A DNA stretch of 38,037 nucleotides from Propionibacteriales bacterium (GCA_021286985.1 JAJTBJ010000006.1:1-38037), one strand, 5' to 3'; shown: positions 16,138 to 25,113, numbered from the stretch's first letter. Made by a program: numbers and translations. The notes: a model not told the origin generated them from the letters alone.

Positions 16138-18020
16138 TCCGCCGGACGGAACTTGTGCACCTCGGCAAGGAAGGCGAGTGCCTCCTGAGCAACGGTGATG
16201 ATCGTCTGGGCCTGCCGGAAACCGTGACCCTCACCCTCGAAGAGGTGCAGCCGCACGGGTAATCCCCGCTCGGTCAGGGCCGCCGCCATCGCTTCGGCCT
16301 GGGACGGCGGGACGACCTTGTCGTCAGCGCCCTGGAAGATCAGCATCGGGCAGCGCAACCGATCAAGGTGATGAATCGGCGAGCGCTCCACGTAGGTGGC
16401 GCGGCCGTCGGGGTAGGGCGCGACCAGCCGATCGGTGTAGTGGGCTTCGAACTTGTGCGTGTCGGCGACCAGCGATTCCAGATCCCCGATGCCGTACAAG
16501 CTGATCCCGGCGGCGAAGGTGGAGCTGGTGGTGAGCGCGGCCAAGGTGGTGTAGCCGCCAGCGGAGCCGCCGCGGATGCTCAGCCGCCGTGGATCTGCCC
16601 GTCCGGCCTCAACCAGAGCGGAGGTCGCGGCGATGCAGTCGCGGACGTCGCTGATACCCCAGTTGCCGTTCAGCCGCTGCCGATAGGCGCGTCCGTACCC
16701 CGATGATCCGGAGTAGTTCACATCCACGATGCCGATCCCGCGGCTGGTCCAGTATTGGATCGCGAGGTTGAAACCGGGATCGCTGAATGCCGTCGGGCCG
16801 CCGTGGCTCCACACCTGGACGGGGGGTAGTTCGCCGTCCGGTGCGCGAAAGTCCGGATTGGTGGGCGGGTAGAACCAGGCATGGACCGGTCCGTCCGCAG
16901 AATCCCAGTCGACGGCCTCGGCGTGGGACACCATCGCAGGTTCCAGGTGGACGCCGCTGGCCCGTCGCAGCAGCGTGGTGGCACCCGTGACCCAGTCGAG
17001 TTCGCAGAGTTCGGCCGGACGATCGGCAAAGCCGAGCAGCGCCACCGCGCGCTCGCCGTTTCCGGAAACGGACGCGGTGACCGCATCGGTGGCCAAGGGA
17101 GTCAGCGTGCCGACGGCGAGGTTGAGGATGCCGAGCCGGGCGAAGCCGTCGGCCAGCCAGGTACAGCCGATCCGGTGGGCGTCGATAACCGCGTACGGGA
17201 CCGGCGTCAGCACCCACAGCGGGCCGCAGAAATCCGCCTCCGCCGGGCAGAGCGCGGTCGTGCTGTCGTCGTGCCAACGGTAGAAGTTCCAGAAGCCGGT
17301 CGAGTCGTCGAGGTAGATCAACGCGCCGTCGGGGGCCCAGGACGGGTACAGCGCTGAGGTGCCTGCACCACCGGCGGCCACGGTGGTGGTGGCGGGATCG
17401 GCGACGTCGGTCACGACGATGCGGGACTGGTCCCAGGGCATGTCGGGGTGGTCCCATTCGCACCACGCCAGTCGTCCGGAAGGGCTCAGGCAGGGGTGGG
17501 CGTAGAAGTCGGCGCCGGCGGCCAACACCTGACCACCATCGGTGTTGGCGGTATCGAGCGCGAGCGCGACCACCGTCTGAATCGGCTCGCCATCACCACG
17601 ATGGTCTTCGCGGACGGCCAACAGCAGCCGTTGGGGCAGGGCGAGCTGCAGCGCCGCGTAGCGCAGTCCCGGCGCGCCCGCGAGCCGGCGCGGCGGCTGG
17701 TCGGACTCGATCAGCCACACCGACGAGTCGGCGAACTCGGTGTAGGCCACCACGTCCTCGGCGGCCGTCCAGTCGCCACCGCCGTACTCGTTGACGGACG
17801 TGCGGACGTTGGTGGCCGCCTCGGTGACCTCGCTCACCACCCCGCCCGCGTCACGTTGCCACAGGCTGACCCGGCCGCGTTGTTCGGGGTTGCCCTCGGC
17901 CCACAGCGTCCGGTCGGGCAGCGCGATGCCCGAGCTCAGGCGTAGCGCCGCCACGGTGAGATCGGACGCGGAGATGGGGGAGCGCCAGGATCCGAAAGGT
18001 GCGGTGGTCACAGCGGTCAC
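16134..18020 (-). CDS. S9 family peptidase (dipeptidyl/acylaminoacyl-peptidase type)
   Basis: 628 residues. An N-terminal beta-propeller (WRSPISASDLTVAALRLSSG, then repeated blades such as LSPSGRLAWCEWDHPDMPWD) is joined to an alpha/beta-hydrolase domain from about residue 390. The catalytic set is Ser486 in GGSAGGY, Asp567 in GADDKVV and His599 in GEGHGF. VWSHGGPTAF and WTSRGIGIVDVNYSGSSGYG are hallmark segments. It probably removes N-terminal di- or acyl-amino acids from peptides in the cytoplasm. GTG 18020 overlaps the macrodomain gene stop by four bases (GTGA), so the two genes are coupled; an in-frame GTG at 18008 is the alternative. It is unrelated in position but related in family to ptrB on the other side of sigA. 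Confidence 0.9.
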   Translation of the reverse strand: MTAVTTAPFGSWRSPISASDLTVAALRLSSGIALPDRTLWAEGNPEQRGRVSLWQRDAGGVVSEVTEAATNVRTSVNEYGGGDWTAAEDVVAYTEFADSSVWLIESDQPPRRLAGAPGLRYAALQLALPQRLLLAVREDHRGDGEPIQTVVALALDTANTDGGQVLAAGADFYAHPCLSPSGRLAWCEWDHPDMPWDQSRIVVTDVADPATTTVAAGGAGTSALYPSWAPDGALIYLDDSTGFWNFYRWHDDSTTALCPAEADFCGPLWVLTPVPYAVIDAHRIGCTWLADGFARLGILNLAVGTLTPLATDAVTASVSGNGERAVALLGFADRPAELCELDWVTGATTLLRRASGVHLEPAMVSHAEAVDWDSADGPVHAWFYPPTNPDFRAPDGELPPVQVWSHGGPTAFSDPGFNLAIQYWTSRGIGIVDVNYSGSSGYGRAYRQRLNGNWGISDVRDCIAATSALVEAGRADPRRLSIRGGSAGGYTTLAALTTSSTFAAGISLYGIGDLESLVADTHKFEAHYTDRLVAPYPDGRATYVERSPIHHLDRLRCPMLIFQGADDKVVPPSQAEAMAAALTERGLPVRLHLFEGEGHGFRQAQTIITVAQEALAFLAEVHKFRPAD

Positions 18021-18541
18021 AGCAGCCGCGCCAGTTGGTCGCTGAACGCCTGGTAGAGCGTGTCGTTGAAGAGCACGAAGCGGACCCGCTCGATGCCGGT
18101 GCGCGGGTGCCCAGCGACGGACAGCACCGCCACCCGCGCGGCAGTGACGGGGTCCCAGCCGTACACCCCGGCACCGATGGCCGGGAAGGCGACGGTGGTC
18201 GCCCCCAAATCGACGGCGACGTCGAGGCTGTGCCGGTAGGCAGCGGCCAGTAAGGCTTCATCGGTCTGGCCGGCATGCCGATTGGGCCCCACGGTGTGAA
18301 TCACCCAGCGGGCAGGCAGGTTGCCTGCACCCGTCGCGACCGCGTCACCCACCGGCAGGCCAGCGGGGTAGCGGTTCCGGCGGAGTTCGCGGCAAGCCTC
18401 CAGTAACGAGGGACCGGCGGCCGCGTGCAGCGCCCCATCAACGCCACCGCCTCCCAGCAACGTGGAGTTCGCGGCGTTGACCAGCGCGTCGGCCACCTCG
18501 CGGGTCAGATCGCCCAGGGTCGCATCGATGGTGTTCACCAT
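18017..18541 (-). CDS. Macrodomain protein (ADP-ribose/O-acetyl-ADP-ribose hydrolase-like)
   Basis: 174 residues, one macrodomain, the size of YmdB-type proteins. Diagnostic segments are ITRE-like LGDLTREVADALVNAANSTL, then GGGGVDGALHAAAGPSLLEA, then IHTVGP and FPAIGAGVYGWDPVTAA. The family binds ADP-ribose and often removes it or hydrolyses O-acetyl-ADP-ribose. The Asn-Ala-Ala-Asn and GGGGVDGA loops that line the ligand pocket are intact, so activity is plausible. ATG 18541 is annotated, but GTG 18538 directly after it lies six bases from a GATACT box and could be the true leaderless start. It is the first gene of a two-gene unit with the S9 peptidase. Confidence 0.9.
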   Translation of the reverse strand: MVNTIDATLGDLTREVADALVNAANSTLLGGGGVDGALHAAAGPSLLEACRELRRNRYPAGLPVGDAVATGAGNLPARWVIHTVGPNRHAGQTDEALLAAAYRHSLDVAVDLGATTVAFPAIGAGVYGWDPVTAARVAVLSVAGHPRTGIERVRFVLFNDTLYQAFSDQLARLL

Positions 18542-18560
18542 CGCAGTATCCCAGCAAAGG

Positions 18561-18595
18561 CGAAGGGCCCCGGGAAGCTCTCCCGGGGCCCTTCG
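18561..18595 (-). terminator. Terminator of DUF7455 gene
   Basis: A perfect 15-base stem (CGAAGGGCCCCGGGA and its complement) closes a 5-base loop at 18576-18580, ten bases after the DUF7455 stop on the minus strand. CCTTTGCTGG follows it, a poor U tract. Confidence 0.8.
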
Positions 18596-18605
18596 ACGAC
18601 GTCGA

Positions 18606-18797
18606 CTAGGAAAGCTTGCTGGTCTCGTCCTGAATGGACAGGGCCACCTGGCTGAGCTTGGCGGAGTGCTCGTTGGCGTGGTGACCGCAGAAGAGCAACT
18701 CGCCCCCGGAGGTGAGGGTTACCCGCAGGTAGGCCTGAGCGCCGCAGCGATCGCAACGATCAGCTGAGGTCAGGGGCTCGGCGAACGTACTGCTCAT
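18606..18797 (-). CDS. DUF7455 zinc-ribbon-like small protein
   Basis: 63 residues. SADRCDRCGAQAYLRVTLTS followed by GGELLFCGHHANEH gives a C-x2-C plus C-x-H-H cluster that probably binds zinc. The family is common in Actinobacteria and often sits near sigB or topoisomerase genes; its function is unknown. ATG 18797 is chosen because AGGAAC lies four bases upstream; an in-frame start 13 codons earlier would add MPDTLRSEKVRNT. The leader carries a small hairpin with a UUCG loop just before the ribosome site. It is divergent from parE and is followed by a strong terminator, so it is a single-gene unit. Confidence 0.85.
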   Translation of the reverse strand: MSSTFAEPLTSADRCDRCGAQAYLRVTLTSGGELLFCGHHANEHSAKLSQVALSIQDETSKLS

Positions 18798-18814
18798 GGT
18801 GTTCCTCACTTTCT

Positions 18815-18828
18815 CACTCCGAAGAGTG
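18815..18828 (-). promoter_or_regulatory. UUCG-loop hairpin in DUF7455 leader
   Basis: In the minus-strand RNA, CACTC-UUCG-GAGUG forms a 5-base stem with a stable tetraloop, eight bases before the Shine-Dalgarno AGGAAC. A plausible promoter box TACACT lies about 80 bases before the start codon. Confidence 0.4.
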
Positions 18829-18962
18829 TCTGGCACCGATCACAACATTGCTCGCTTGCCTGTTGTTCCCGGCGTGGCCAGTGTAGGCATCCCAAGCCAA
18901 ACTCTGTCGAACGTCCAGCCGACACCGGGACTGGAATACGCATAACTGTTACGTGGCCGAGA

Positions 18963-18968
18963 TAATCT
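18963..18968 (+). promoter_or_regulatory. -10 box of parE
   Basis: TAATCT matches TANNNT and ends six bases before GTG 18975, so the mRNA is predicted to be leaderless. Confidence 0.55.
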
Positions 18969-18974
18969 CACTCG

Positions 18975-21047
18975 GTGAGTACGACGAAGGCCGGCGAAGG
19001 TAGGGACTACGAGGCACGGCACCTGTTGGTGCTGGAAGGCCTGGAGGCGGTCCGCAAACGGCCGGCGATGTACATCGGGTCCACCGACACCCGGGGCCTG
19101 ATGCACTGCCTGTGGGAGATCATCGACAACGCGGTCGACGAAGCACTGGCCGGCTTTGGAAAGAAGATCCAGGTCAGCCTCAACGCTGACGGCTCGATCA
19201 CCGTGATCGACGTCGCCCGTGGCATCCCGGTCGATATCGAGCCGCGCACCCGGTTGACCGGTGTGGAAGTGGTGTTCACCAAGCTGCACGCCGGCGGCAA
19301 GTTCGGCGCCGGCTCCTACAACGCCACCGGTGGTTTACACGGCGTCGGCGCCTCGGTGGTGAACGCGCTGTCGTCCCGGCTGGACGTGGAGGTCGACCGC
19401 AACGGCGCCACCCACTCGATGAGTTTCCGACGCGGCGTGCCGGGAGTCTTCGCCGGCGACGGCCCGGACGCGCCATTCACCCCCGGCAGCCAACTGCGCA
19501 AGACCGGCAAGGTGGCCAAGGGTGTCACCGGAACCCGGATCACCTACTGGCCCGACCGGCAGATCTTCCTGCCCGGCGCTGAGCTGTCGCTCACCCAGCT
19601 TTTTGCGCGCGCCCGGCAGACCAGCTTCCTGGTGCCAGGCCTAGAACTGGTGGTCACCGACGCTCGCGCCGCGGAGCCGACCGTGGAGTCGTTCAAGCAC
19701 GACGGTGGGATCAGCGAGTTCTGCGAGTTCCTCTCGGCCGGGACGGCGGTGTCGGAGGTGATCCGGCTGCGCGGGCAGGACTCGTTCACCGAGACCGTGC
19801 CGATGCTCGATGACGACGGCGCAATGACGCCCACGGATGTGGAGCGTGACTTGGACGTCGACATCGCGCTGCGCTGGAGCCAGGACTACGACACCCGAGT
19901 GGTCTCTTTCGTCAACATCATCGCCACGCCCAAGGGCGGTACCCACGTCTCCGGTTTCGAACGCGGCCTGACCAGGGCGTTTGCTCGCGGCTTCGAGGGC
20001 ACCCGGTTGTTGAAGGCCAACGAGGAAGTGGTCAAGGACGATGTCCTGGAAGGGCTGACCGCAGTGGTCACCGTCCGGCTCGCTGAACCGCAGTTCGAGG
20101 GCCAGACCAAGGAGGTCCTGGGCACACCTCCAGTGACCCGGCTGGTTACCAAGGTCGTCGAACGTGAACTCGGTTCCTTCCTGACCTCCAACAAGGCGGC
20201 TGTCCGCAGCCAAGCACGGGCGGTCATGGAGAAGGTCGTGGCCGCCTCCCGTACCCGCGTCCAAGCCCGTGCCCACAAGGACGCGCAGCGGCGCAAGAAT
20301 GCGCTGGAGTCGTCGACGCTGCCCGCCAAGCTGGTCGACTGCCGCAGTACCGACCTGGACCGCACCGAGCTTTTCATCGTGGAGGGCAACTCCGCTCTGG
20401 GCACCGCCAAGCTGGCTCGCGATTCGGAGTTCCAGGCGCTGTTGCCCATCCGGGGGAAGATCCTGAACGTTCAGAAGGCCTCGGTCGGCGACATGCTGAA
20501 GAACGCCGAATGCGCCTCGATCATCCAGGTGGTCGGTGCCGGCTCAGGGCGCACCTTCGACCTGGACGCCGCCCGCTACTCCAAGATCATCTTCATGGCC
20601 GACGCCGACTCCGACGGGGCGCACATTCGCACGCTGCTGGCCACGCTGTTCTTCAAGTACATGCGGCCGCTGGTCGATGCCGGGCGGATCTACAGCGCAG
20701 TGCCACCGTTGCACCGCTTCGAGTTGATCAATCCCAAGAAGGGCGAGGACAAGTACCTCTACACCTACACCGAGGCCGAATACCGCCGGAAGCTGGCTGA
20801 GCTCACCAAGCGCGGCCAAAACTTCAAGGAACCGCAGCGCTACAAGGGCTTGGGCGAAATGGACGCCGACCAGTTGGCCGACACCACCATGAACCCGCGC
20901 CACCGCACCTTGCGGCGCCTGACGGTGGACGACGCGGAGGGGGCAGCCCGCACCTTCGAGATCCTGATGGGCAACGATGTGGCTCCCCGAAAGGAGTTCA
21001 TCATCGAGGGGGCCTACAGCCTCGACGCCGAACGGATCGACGTCTGA
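18975..21047 (+). CDS. parE: DNA topoisomerase IV subunit B (ParE/GyrB-like)
   Basis: 690 residues. The GHKL ATPase domain runs from LEGLEAVRKRPAMYIGSTDT, with the N-box EIIDNAVDEAL and GGLHGVGASVVNAL. The transducer carries the QTK loop (EGQTKEVLG). The TOPRIM domain has Glu470 and the Asp543/545/547 metal set (MADADSDGAHIRTL), and RYKGLGEMDADQLA ends the protein. With ParC it decatenates and relaxes DNA using ATP. Two motifs are unusual. The ATP-binding D-x-G-x-G loop reads D79-V-A-R-G, where D-D/N-G-R-G is normal, and the EGDSA motif reads EGNSA (Asn472). Everything else is intact and full length. It ends four bases from the convergent carbonic anhydrase gene. Confidence 0.92.
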   Translation: MSTTKAGEGRDYEARHLLVLEGLEAVRKRPAMYIGSTDTRGLMHCLWEIIDNAVDEALAGFGKKIQVSLNADGSITVIDVARGIPVDIEPRTRLTGVEVVFTKLHAGGKFGAGSYNATGGLHGVGASVVNALSSRLDVEVDRNGATHSMSFRRGVPGVFAGDGPDAPFTPGSQLRKTGKVAKGVTGTRITYWPDRQIFLPGAELSLTQLFARARQTSFLVPGLELVVTDARAAEPTVESFKHDGGISEFCEFLSAGTAVSEVIRLRGQDSFTETVPMLDDDGAMTPTDVERDLDVDIALRWSQDYDTRVVSFVNIIATPKGGTHVSGFERGLTRAFARGFEGTRLLKANEEVVKDDVLEGLTAVVTVRLAEPQFEGQTKEVLGTPPVTRLVTKVVERELGSFLTSNKAAVRSQARAVMEKVVAASRTRVQARAHKDAQRRKNALESSTLPAKLVDCRSTDLDRTELFIVEGNSALGTAKLARDSEFQALLPIRGKILNVQKASVGDMLKNAECASIIQVVGAGSGRTFDLDAARYSKIIFMADADSDGAHIRTLLATLFFKYMRPLVDAGRIYSAVPPLHRFELINPKKGEDKYLYTYTEAEYRRKLAELTKRGQNFKEPQRYKGLGEMDADQLADTTMNPRHRTLRRLTVDDAEGAARTFEILMGNDVAPRKEFIIEGAYSLDAERIDV

Positions 21048-21051
21048 GCGC

Positions 21052-21546
21052 TCAGTAGAGCTGCTCCAGCAGGCCGGTATCGACGTCGTAGACGAATCCA
21101 CCGACCTGCGCCCGTCCGGCGATCAGGGGATGGGCGGCCACCTTCGCCACATCGGCGCGCAGGTGGGTGAGCTGATCGGGATCGGAGTCGAACGCGAACC
21201 CCGACGCATCCACCCCGGAAGCTTCGGTGATTCGCTCCCGCAGCGCATTCTCGTCCATCGAGGCCATCGCGCACCGAGTGTGGGCGATGATCAGGATGCG
21301 ATCGACCTGAAGCAGGTTCACCGCCAGCGCGCAGCCGGCCAAGGCGTCAGGGGTCACGTGCCCACCGGGGGTACGCAGAATCTTGGCCTCGCCCAGGAAC
21401 AGCCCGATCATCTCCAGCGGCTGGAGGCGCGAATCCATGCAGGTGACGACGGCGACGCCGGCATGGGCGTAGCCGTCGAAGTTGCGTGGGGCGGAGTTGG
21501 CGTAGCGGACATTGGCGGCCAGCAGATCGGCGAAACCTTCGGTCAT
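21052..21546 (-). CDS. Beta-class carbonic anhydrase
   Basis: 164 residues, like the short actinobacterial beta-carbonic anhydrases (M. tuberculosis Rv1284 has 163). It interconverts CO2 and bicarbonate. Zinc ligands are the Cys of VVTCMDSRL and the His and Cys of IIAHTRCAM, with the Asp-Arg dyad in CMDSRL. ATG 21546 is six bases after a TATGGT box on the minus strand, so it may have its own leaderless transcript in spite of lying 42 bases downstream of parC. GAGGTC directly before ATG is too close for a ribosome site. Its end is four bases from the end of parE on the other strand. Confidence 0.92.
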   Translation of the reverse strand: MTEGFADLLAANVRYANSAPRNFDGYAHAGVAVVTCMDSRLQPLEMIGLFLGEAKILRTPGGHVTPDALAGCALAVNLLQVDRILIIAHTRCAMASMDENALRERITEASGVDASGFAFDSDPDQLTHLRADVAKVAAHPLIAGRAQVGGFVYDVDTGLLEQLY

Positions 21547-21552
21547 GACCTC

Positions 21553-21558
21553 ACCATA
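21553..21558 (-). promoter_or_regulatory. -10 box of carbonic anhydrase gene
   Basis: On the minus strand TATGGT is followed by six bases and then ATG 21546, the spacing of a leaderless promoter. Confidence 0.45.
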
Positions 21559-21559
21559 A

Positions 21560-21575
21560 CCGGGCGCACGCCCGG
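21560..21575 (-). terminator. Weak hairpin after parC
   Basis: CCGGGC-GCAC-GCCCGG is a 6-base stem with a 4-base loop in the parC to carbonic anhydrase gap. There is no U tract, so termination may be partial. Confidence 0.4.
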
Positions 21576-21588
21576 GTGCCGACCCGGT

Positions 21589-24033
21589 TCAGCCGTGGTA
21601 CCGCGAGCCGATGGCGGCCAGCGGCTGTCCCACCGAGGTGCCCGAGCCGTCCCGGCGTGGGTCGGGAGCCGGCAGATCGATCGGGGCGCCACTGGCAGCA
21701 GCGGCGATCGCCGGATCGGGTCCGGCCCAGGCCAGCAGCAGTACGTCTTCGCCCTTGAGGAGCCGCTGGCAGCGGACGCCGCCGGTGGCTCGCCCCTTCG
21801 CCGGGTACTCGGCCAACGGAGTGAGCTTGACGGTGCCGGCGTCGGTACCTGGCAGTGCCGCCGACGACCCGCCGACGGTGACCACCGAGGCGTCCTGGAC
21901 CGCGGTGGCGGTGAAGGAGATCACCTGGGCGCCGGCGCCGAGTTTGATGCCGGCCATGCCACCGCCGGAGCGTCCCTGGGGACGAACCTGCGAGGCGGGG
22001 AAATGCAGGAGTTGAGCATCGGAGGTGATGAACACCAGCGAGGCCAGGTCGTCGAGAAGTTCGGTCGCGCCGACAACCTCGTCGCCGTCCTCGAGCCGGA
22101 TGATCTCCCAGGCGTCCTTGGTGAGGATTTCCGGATTGACCCGCTTGACCACGCCGCGCTTGGTGCCCAGCGCCCAGCCGAACGTGGACTCGCCCAGCGT
22201 GCCGAGTCCGAGAATCCGCTCACCGGGGTCGAGCGGCAACAGCTCGGACGCGGGCGAGCCGCCCTGCAGGTTGGGGGCTGAGGCGGTCACCGGTACCGAG
22301 GGCACCTCGATGGCGTGCCCGCGCAGGAGCCGCCCGGTGTTGGTGAAGACCGCGAACTCTCCCCGCGCCGTGGTGCGCACCGCAGAGACGATCACGTCGT
22401 GGACGGCCCGCGGACCGCCAGTGGGCAGCGGATCAGCGTTGTCGGTGCGGGCCAGCAGGCCGGCCGAGGACAGCATCACCCAGCAGGGATCATCGGCGAT
22501 CTCCAAAGTGGTGGCGGCCTTCGCCGCGGTCACCTGGGTTCCGGCCGAGGCCAGCAGGACAGTGCGCCGCGGCGTGCCGTGGGTGCGGGCGATCTCGTCC
22601 AGTTCGCTCGCGGTGACCTCGCGCAGCCGCTCATCGGAGTCGAGGATGCCCTGCAGGTCGGTGATGGTCTGCCACAGCTTGTCGCGCTCGGCTTCCAGAT
22701 CGATTCGGCTGAACTTGGTCAGGCGGCGCAGCTGCATGTCGAGGATGTAGTTGGCCTGAATCTCGGTGAGCTCGAAGGCATCCATCAAGCGGGTGCGGGC
22801 CTGTGCCGCGTCGTCGGAGGTGCGGATGATGGCGATCACGTCGTCGATGTCGACGATCGCCAGCAGGAGGCCCTCCACCAGGTGAAGTCGATCCTTCGCC
22901 TTGCCCAGCAGGTAGGCCGAGCGACGCCGGATCACGTCGAGGCGATGGTCGAGGTAGACCGTCAGCATCTGGCGCAGCGGCATGGTCTGCGGCTGGCCGT
23001 CGACCAGGGCCACGTTGTTGGCCGAGAAGGAATCCTCCAGCTTGGTCAGCCGGTACAGCTCCTCAAGGAGCGCGTCGGGGTTGATGCCGTTCTTGACCTC
23101 GATCACCAGCCGGGTGCCGTTGGCCAGGTCGGTGAGGTCCTTGATGTCGGCGATGCCGGTGAGGCGCTTGCTGGTGACCAGGGTCTTGACCTGCTCGATG
23201 ATCCGCTCCGGGCCGACCTGGTAGGGCAGTTCGGTGACCACGATGCCCTTGCGGCGCGGGGTGACCTGCTCGATCCGGGCGCTCGCGCGCACCTTGAACT
23301 GGCCGCGTCCAGTCAGGTAGGCCTCGCGCACCCCGTCCAGTCCGATGATCTTGCCGCCGGTGGGGAAGTCCGGACCGGGGACGTAGCGCATCAACTCCTC
23401 GCTGTCGGCGTCGGGATGCTTGAGCAGATGCTTGAGCGCCTGGACGACTTCCACCAGGTTGTGGGGGGCGATGTTGGTGGCCATGCCCACCGCGATGCCG
23501 GTGGAGCCGTTGACCAGGAGGTTGGGGAAGGCGGCCGGGAGCACGACCGGCTCGGTCTCTTTACCGTCGTAGTTGGGGCGGAAATCGACGGTATCGGACT
23601 CGATGTCGGCCGTCATCGCCACCGCGGCGGGGGCCATCCGGCACTCGGTGTACCGCATGGCTGCCGGACCGGAGTCCAGCGAACCGAAGTTGCCATGCCC
23701 GTCGATGGTGGGCAGCCGCATCGACCAGGACTGGCCCAGGCGCACCAGCGCCTCGTAGATGGCCGCGTCGCCATGCGGGTGGTACAGACCCATCACCTGA
23801 CCGACGACCCGGGAACACTTCACGTGGGACACATCCGGACGGATCCGCATCTGGTCCATGCCGTAGAGGATTCGCCGCTGCACCGGCTTGAGCCCGTCGC
23901 GAGCGTCCGGGAGCGCCCGGGAGTAGATCACCGAGTAGGCGTACTCCAAGAAGCTGGTCTCCATCTCGGAGGAGACGTCGACATCAAGGATGCGTTCGGC
24001 GAAATCATCTTCGACCGGCGGCTTGGCAACCAT
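21589..24033 (-). CDS. parC: DNA topoisomerase IV subunit A (ParC/GyrA-like)
   Basis: 814 residues. The breakage-reunion domain holds [20 protein letters not shown], the [15 protein letters not shown] helix and catalytic Tyr128 in [10 protein letters not shown] long coiled tower ([20 protein letters not shown]) is followed by a C-terminal beta-pinwheel. The GyrA box (QRRGGKG) is not seen; the C-terminal domain has [15 protein letters not shown] instead, which favours a ParC-type decatenase over gyrase. At the positions of E. coli GyrA Ser83 and Asp87 it has Ala90 and Glu94. ATG 24033 has CCGGAG eight bases upstream. It lies 31 bases after the App1-like gene and probably shares its transcript. 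Its partner ParE is on the opposite strand nearby. Confidence 0.92.
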   Translation of the reverse strand: MVAKPPVEDDFAERILDVDVSSEMETSFLEYAYSVIYSRALPDARDGLKPVQRRILYGMDQMRIRPDVSHVKCSRVVGQVMGLYHPHGDAAIYEALVRLGQSWSMRLPTIDGHGNFGSLDSGPAAMRYTECRMAPAAVAMTADIESDTVDFRPNYDGKETEPVVLPAAFPNLLVNGSTGIAVGMATNIAPHNLVEVVQALKHLLKHPDADSEELMRYVPGPDFPTGGKIIGLDGVREAYLTGRGQFKVRASARIEQVTPRRKGIVVTELPYQVGPERIIEQVKTLVTSKRLTGIADIKDLTDLANGTRLVIEVKNGINPDALLEELYRLTKLEDSFSANNVALVDGQPQTMPLRQMLTVYLDHRLDVIRRRSAYLLGKAKDRLHLVEGLLLAIVDIDDVIAIIRTSDDAAQARTRLMDAFELTEIQANYILDMQLRRLTKFSRIDLEAERDKLWQTITDLQGILDSDERLREVTASELDEIARTHGTPRRTVLLASAGTQVTAAKAATTLEIADDPCWVMLSSAGLLARTDNADPLPTGGPRAVHDVIVSAVRTTARGEFAVFTNTGRLLRGHAIEVPSVPVTASAPNLQGGSPASELLPLDPGERILGLGTLGESTFGWALGTKRGVVKRVNPEILTKDAWEIIRLEDGDEVVGATELLDDLASLVFITSDAQLLHFPASQVRPQGRSGGGMAGIKLGAGAQVISFTATAVQDASVVTVGGSSAALPGTDAGTVKLTPLAEYPAKGRATGGVRCQRLLKGEDVLLLAWAGPDPAIAAAASGAPIDLPAPDPRRDGSGTSVGQPLAAIGSRYHG

Positions 24034-24064
24034 CGTGTGTACTCCGGGTCTTTCGTGGGATGAG

Positions 24065-25105
24065 TCAGTTCAGTTGGGGCAGGCCGTCGAGGGCTGTCAG
24101 CAGTCCCCGTCCGTCCGGGGCGGACACCACCGGGATCCCGGCCACCGGGTCGTCGGGATCATCGGGGTCGATCATGCCGGTGGACCCGTGGGCGAGGACC
24201 TGCTCGGTGGGGGTGAGTTGCCGGATCGCGATCGCGCGCACGTGATCAGGGGCGATCCGGGCGAAGTCGGTGTAGATGTTGGGGTCGTGCTGGCCATCGT
24301 CACCGACCAGCAGCCAGGAGACGTTCGGGAAGTCCCGGGTCAACTGGAGCAGAGCTTCGGCCTTGTGCTGCCAGCCGGAGCGGAACCAACCGGTGTTGGT
24401 CGGGCCCCAGTCGGTGAGCAGCATCGGGCCGGACGGGTAGTCGTGCCGCTTCAGGAAGCGGGACAAGAAGCCGTGGGTGTTCCAGGCGCCGGTGGAGATG
24501 TAGACCACGGGGGCCTGGGGATGCCGGGCGAGCAGCGACTTGTACAGCCGGGCCATCCCTGGGATCGCCTGCCGAGCCGATTCGTCGCGGATGAAGGAGT
24601 TCCAGGCCGCGATCAGCGGACGCGGCAGGAAGGTGGTGATGATGGTGTCGTCGATGTCGGACACCAGTCCGAAGGTCTCGTCGTCGCCCACCACATGCAC
24701 GTCGGCCAGGGCGGGGGCCGATCCGGCGCTGCGCACCTCGACCTGCTGCCAGCCGGGCGGCAGGCCGTGGTCGCGGACCCGCTGGTCGATGTAGCCGCCA
24801 CGATCGGTCATCCCGGAGACAGTGAGGGAGCCGATGGTGATGGTGAACGGGGCGCGGACACACGCGGTGGAGAAGAAGTTGCGGAACCCGCGGCGGTGGA
24901 TCAGATCCTCGGTGGCTTTGCCGAGCGGGCTGCGGGCCCTCTTCGGCACCAGGATCACCCGTCCGAGAATGCGCAGCGAGGTGCCGGAGGCGTAGCCGGT
25001 GTAGCAGATCACCTGCTCCTGCCACCCGATGGTGCGCAGGGTTGCCTCGATCCGCCGGTCGATGAACTCCTCCACCTGAGCGGCGAAGAAGGGACGGGTG
25101 CTCAC
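24065..25105 (-). CDS. App1-like (DUF2183) phosphatase-domain protein
   Basis: 346 residues. An N-terminal region with ILGRVILVPKRARSPLGKA and GSLTVSGMTDRGGYI strands precedes a HAD-like phosphatase domain: DIDDTIITTFLPRPL (nucleophile motif), VVYISTGAWNTHGFLSRFL, then LLTDWGPT and LLVGDDGQHDPNIY. This order is that of the App1/DUF2183 family; yeast App1 is a phosphatidate phosphatase, and the bacterial substrate is unknown. GTG 25105 is chosen because a TAGGGT box ends eight bases before it and the protein then starts MSTRPFFAAQVEEFIDRRIE. The frame continues upstream, but that region overlaps the divergent DUF5998 gene. It is probably the first gene of an App1-parC unit. Confidence 0.85.
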   Translation of the reverse strand: MSTRPFFAAQVEEFIDRRIEATLRTIGWQEQVICYTGYASGTSLRILGRVILVPKRARSPLGKATEDLIHRRGFRNFFSTACVRAPFTITIGSLTVSGMTDRGGYIDQRVRDHGLPPGWQQVEVRSAGSAPALADVHVVGDDETFGLVSDIDDTIITTFLPRPLIAAWNSFIRDESARQAIPGMARLYKSLLARHPQAPVVYISTGAWNTHGFLSRFLKRHDYPSGPMLLTDWGPTNTGWFRSGWQHKAEALLQLTRDFPNVSWLLVGDDGQHDPNIYTDFARIAPDHVRAIAIRQLTPTEQVLAHGSTGMIDPDDPDDPVAGIPVVSAPDGRGLLTALDGLPQLN

Positions 25106-25113
25106 GGCACCCC

